64,000 nt of DNA, taken from positions 62,001 to 126,000 of the forward strand of contig NZ_SGWI01000010.1 in NCBI RefSeq assembly GCF_004519405.1. Reading direction: 5' to 3'. Under the pieces are notes generated by a model. It saw nothing but the letters and a program-made list of their open reading frames with translations, did no database searches and had not been told where the DNA came from. Position numbers and translations under genes: made by a program. Of the stretch, positions 43,186 through 64,000 are shown one piece after another (within the stretch, counting starts at the first letter, position 1; every line of letters begins with the position of its first letter). Source of the stretch: Pseudomonas sp. BCA17 (lineage in GTDB: Bacteria; Pseudomonadota; Gammaproteobacteria; Pseudomonadales; Pseudomonadaceae).

Positions 43186-43542
43186 TCAGTCATTAGGCAA
43201 GTGCAACTGCACTTCCATGGCGTCATGAAGGAGTCTGACGACCTCGATCACGTCGTCGATTGCCACACGATAGAACACGATATGCCGTGGGCTTTTGACC
43301 GTTCCATGGGTTTGTTTGGCCTGCTGGCGTGAATAGATGAGGTGATAGCTGCGAAGGCCCGATGCAAGCTCATCGCGGTCGTGGCTGCCAATGCGGTAAG
43401 GCGTGTCGGCAATCGCTTGCAGCGCCGCGAGGATCAGTGCCTGGTAGCGCTGGCGTGCTTGATCGCCGAACTGCGTCTGGGAGAGCCTGAGGATGTCGAC
43501 AATGTCGGCGCGCGCCGCGTTGGAAATCCGATACTGCGGCAT
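43186..43542 (-). CDS. parE: ParE-type toxin (RelE/ParE superfamily)
   Basis: 118 residues. The ParE fold is seen in MPQYRISNAARADIVDILRLSQTQFG, YQALILAALQAIADTPYRIGSHDRDE and the C-terminal IVFYRVAIDDVIEVVRLLHDAMEVQLHL. ParE toxins inhibit DNA gyrase in several systems. Its start lies two bases beyond the antitoxin stop, so the pair is co-translated. It probably stabilises the integrated element. Confidence 0.88.
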   Translation of the reverse strand: MPQYRISNAARADIVDILRLSQTQFGDQARQRYQALILAALQAIADTPYRIGSHDRDELASGLRSYHLIYSRQQAKQTHGTVKSPRHIVFYRVAIDDVIEVVRLLHDAMEVQLHLPND

Positions 43543-43544
43543 GC

Positions 43545-43835
43545 TCAGTGTTTCTCACGCGCGGGGAGGGTGGCCTCCAGGCTCAAGCCCTCGAGGTAGT
43601 GCTCCAGATCCCCTTCGTTCAACTGCGTGAAGTGCCCGTGCTCAAGATCCATGATGCCGATCGAGGTCGCCTGACGCAGGGCCTCAATTTTGGCGGTGTC
43701 TTCGGCGACGCGCTGCTCCAATAGACGCAAACCTTCTCGCATTACTTCGCTGGCATTCTGATAACGGCCGGACTGCACCAGGTCCTGGATAACCTGTTCC
43801 TGGTGAGGGGTGAGCACAACGTTTCGCGTCGCCAT
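43545..43835 (-). CDS. parD: ParD-type antitoxin (CC2985 family)
   Basis: 96 residues. An N-terminal ribbon-helix-helix (ATRNVVLTPHQEQVIQDLVQSGRYQNASEVMREGLRLLEQR) is followed by a toxin-binding tail. It neutralises the ParE-type toxin encoded immediately downstream and represses the operon. TGGAG lies upstream of the start. Confidence 0.9.
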   Translation of the reverse strand: MATRNVVLTPHQEQVIQDLVQSGRYQNASEVMREGLRLLEQRVAEDTAKIEALRQATSIGIMDLEHGHFTQLNEGDLEHYLEGLSLEATLPAREKH

Positions 43836-43875
43836 AATTAGCTCCAGCTCTGGGCAGACAGGGTCTTTCGACCAT

Positions 43876-43890
43876 TGGCATATTATGCCA
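43876..43890 (-). promoter_or_regulatory. Near-perfect palindrome before parDE, candidate operator
   Basis: TGGCATATTATGCCA is symmetrical apart from its centre and overlaps a -10-like sequence (CATAAT) on the minus strand, 41 bp before the antitoxin start. Autorepression by ParD at such a site is usual for this family. Confidence 0.55.
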
Positions 43891-43947
43891 TTTTACCTGC
43901 GAACACATAGTTTGGGATTTGTATCTGACGGACTGGGTCGTACGGGG

Positions 43948-44256
43948 TCATCCTTCGCGCCGAACAGCGCGTGCTAACCCGGACTGCATGCGCACAAAGT
44001 CCAAAAAGGCTGTTGCAGGCGGACGTCGGGGGCAGCTTGATTGGTGTGGGCCTTGGGCCGTCAGCTTGGCCAAGCCCTGTTTGATGTGTCCGGCATTCTC
44101 ACCGATCGTGTGAAGCGAACCGTGGACATTGTCGCCAGTGTCCGCCACACCCTGGCGCTCAACCCTCAAGGTCAATTCCATCAAGGCCGCCTCTAAGGCG
44201 AGCTGGTTTTGGTACAGACACTCAAGGACATCAGGTAGCGAGTATTCAGTGGGCAT
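43948..44256 (-). CDS. Hypothetical protein
   Basis: 102 residues, starting MPTEYSLPDVLECLYQNQLALEAALMELTLRVE, with a heptad-like helical first third and a basic, proline-containing tail. No family recognised. It lies 30 bp after the gene at 44287-44604 on the same strand, so the two may form a small operon. The coding status is moderately supported. Confidence 0.5.
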   Translation of the reverse strand: MPTEYSLPDVLECLYQNQLALEAALMELTLRVERQGVADTGDNVHGSLHTIGENAGHIKQGLAKLTAQGPHQSSCPRRPPATAFLDFVRMQSGLARAVRREG

Positions 44257-44286
44257 CGTTTCGACTCAGGCTCCATGCGCTCCCCC

Positions 44287-44604
44287 TCAATCCAGCCTGT
44301 CGCACACGTGGTCAGCTTCGATAATGGTTTCGCCCAGGGAATGAAAATACGCACGCCAGAACTCGACCGCTTCTTGCGCTGTTTCCCGGTCTTTCACGCA
44401 TTCGATCTCGAAAACATCGGTGCCTTGCAGTGGTGTGGTTTCTCGCCAGACGCGTAATGCCGGGTCGGGTGTTTCCTGTATGCGCTGCAGCAAACTGCTT
44501 TCGCGATCCTTGATTTCGTCGAGCACGTAGTCGACGAACAGGCAGTAATTTTTTGGCGTGCAGACGCCAAAAATATGAAAACGATCCGTGTTGGGAGTGC
44601 TCAT
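44287..44604 (-). CDS. Hypothetical protein
   Basis: 105 residues beginning MSTPNTDRFHIFGVCTPKNYCLFVDYVLDEIKDRE. The start at 44604 has a good AAAGGATG site. It is acidic, without membrane segments or signal peptide. No family recognised. An in-frame upstream start at 44643 would add 13 residues but lacks a ribosome site. Confidence 0.6.
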   Translation of the reverse strand: MSTPNTDRFHIFGVCTPKNYCLFVDYVLDEIKDRESSLLQRIQETPDPALRVWRETTPLQGTDVFEIECVKDRETAQEAVEFWRAYFHSLGETIIEADHVCDRLD

Positions 44605-45334
44605 GAATGTCATCCTTTTCCATGGTGGCAGTGTGCCGTACACCGACTGGCGCGTAAATCGTTAGCCTAATACCGATCTGGAAAATTGCCATTGCGAATG
44701 TTTTTTGAGGGGGGAAAGTCAGCTTTTAATCTACGAAACTGGTGGGGCAGAGCCCCGTCGGGGGGGCTGTCTGGTCGGTCAGTATCCGGTTGGCCGTCTG
44801 TCCTTCATTTGTAAAGTATTCGAATCTGGATTTGACAGGTCATCTCTTCCTACTAGGCTGGTACCGGTATTCTGTAGGAAGAGGTCCAGACCTGCAGGCG
44901 CAAGCGAGAAAATACGATCTCAAGTGGTGCGAGTCTACAATGGCGCAAGGTATGCATCATTGTCGCTGGCAAGCCTCAGGCACTCACTGGTAAAGGGAGT
45001 TACTGTGTTCAGGAACACGGATGTGTTGGTCTTGCTCCTCACTGAATCTACATTGAACAGCCCAAATTCTTGCCGCCGCAGCAAGGCCGAGGGCTGCTTT
45101 CCGCTTTTCTCTCTCACGGGCAGGCGTCTGTGGGTTTGTCACAAGCGTCCCTTCGAGGACGGTTAGCTTGCGCAGCAACGCGCCCCTCAATCTGCACAAA
45201 AAATCCGAACAATCCCCGGTAATCGACTGAAGGCTTGCACGGCAAGACGCTTACATGTGCGTGCCGCGTTGACGGGATGACACGGATCAAAAGCCGCCGA
45301 TGACGTCGGCCCAACCTGACAGGGAAGTCGCGCA
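44605..45334 (+). promoter_or_regulatory. 730-bp non-coding region before the PKS gene, with long dyad
   Basis: I see no supported gene here. At 44844-44883 two perfect 10-bp arms, CTCTTCCTAC and GTAGGAAGAG, enclose a 20-bp spacer that contains the smaller palindrome TACCGGTA (44862-44869). TTGACA at 44832-44837 precedes the left arm. This region must contain the promoter of the giant PKS gene, unless it is read from a distant one. The inner half-sites TCCTAC/GTAGGA equal those of the dyad at 10105-10121, with a wider spacer. A 153-codon frame at 44705-45166 shows no protein-like features. Confidence 0.45.

Positions 45335-64000
<18,666 letters not shown>

Noticed and set aside
44705..45166. 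153-codon frame upstream of the PKS gene
   Set aside because: It runs through the long dyad, lacks a ribosome site and its composition is not protein-like.

Overview
This is a Pseudomonas chromosome segment, most likely of the P. fluorescens group. The evidence is the order gacA (TTG start), uvrC, pgsA, tRNA-Gly(GCC), the pseudomonad REP sequence pair near 11.6 kb, a dkgB orthologue and high-G+C housekeeping genes.

Layout. 0-3.2 kb (minus strand): a lower-G+C operon of an amino-acid 2-monooxygenase, a nitrilase-superfamily hydrolase and a membrane protein cut by the window edge. 3.4-5.5 kb: an FKBP isomerase, a GNAT protein and an mgtC-like gene behind a long structured leader. 5.6-10.6 kb: a BvgA/BvgS-type response regulator and unorthodox hybrid kinase plus a degenerate receiver, with related dyads at both ends of the locus. 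10.6-14.6 kb: dkgB, a REP pair, a DAHP synthase behind a clear aromatic-amino-acid attenuator (leader peptide, terminator, second Tyr-rich mini-ORF), a second nitrilase-superfamily protein and a GNAT protein. 14.8-18.0 kb: gacA-uvrC-pgsA-tRNA-Gly.

18.0-42.45 kb is a genomic island in the tRNA-Gly 3' end. It is bounded by a 19-bp direct repeat of the tRNA end, and a P4-type integrase remnant lies beside each repeat copy. It carries a nonribosomal peptide cluster: free carrier protein, MupA-type luciferase-like monooxygenase, an NRPS module C-A-MT-T-R, exporter, MbtH protein, a two-module NRPS (docking-C-A-T-C-A-T), a LanB-like protein without an elimination domain, a class III aminotransferase, the three enzymes of hydroxyphenylglycine synthesis (HmaS, HMO, HpgT) and a full-length Qnr-like pentapeptide-repeat protein. 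My reading is a small peptide built from serine, a probable beta-amino acid and a (hydroxy)phenylglycine-type residue, released as an aldehyde by the R domain and perhaps aminated. The Qnr homologue suggests self-protection of DNA gyrase, so the product may be a topoisomerase inhibitor. I do not recognise this cluster as a described one.

42.45-45.3 kb: a second integrase fragment, a ParDE-type toxin-antitoxin pair, two hypothetical genes and a 730-bp non-coding region with a long dyad. From 45,335 to the end of the window one uninterrupted open frame (6,222 codons, still open) encodes a trans-AT hybrid NRPS-PKS: a Ser-type A-T-oxidase loading unit, a KS lacking its HGTGT histidine, an ACP, then KS-DH-KR-MT-ACP, KS-DH-KR-ACP-ACP and KS-DH modules, with no AT domain. 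The second att copy and integrase fragment suggest that this cluster belongs to a second island in tandem with the first, ending beyond the window.
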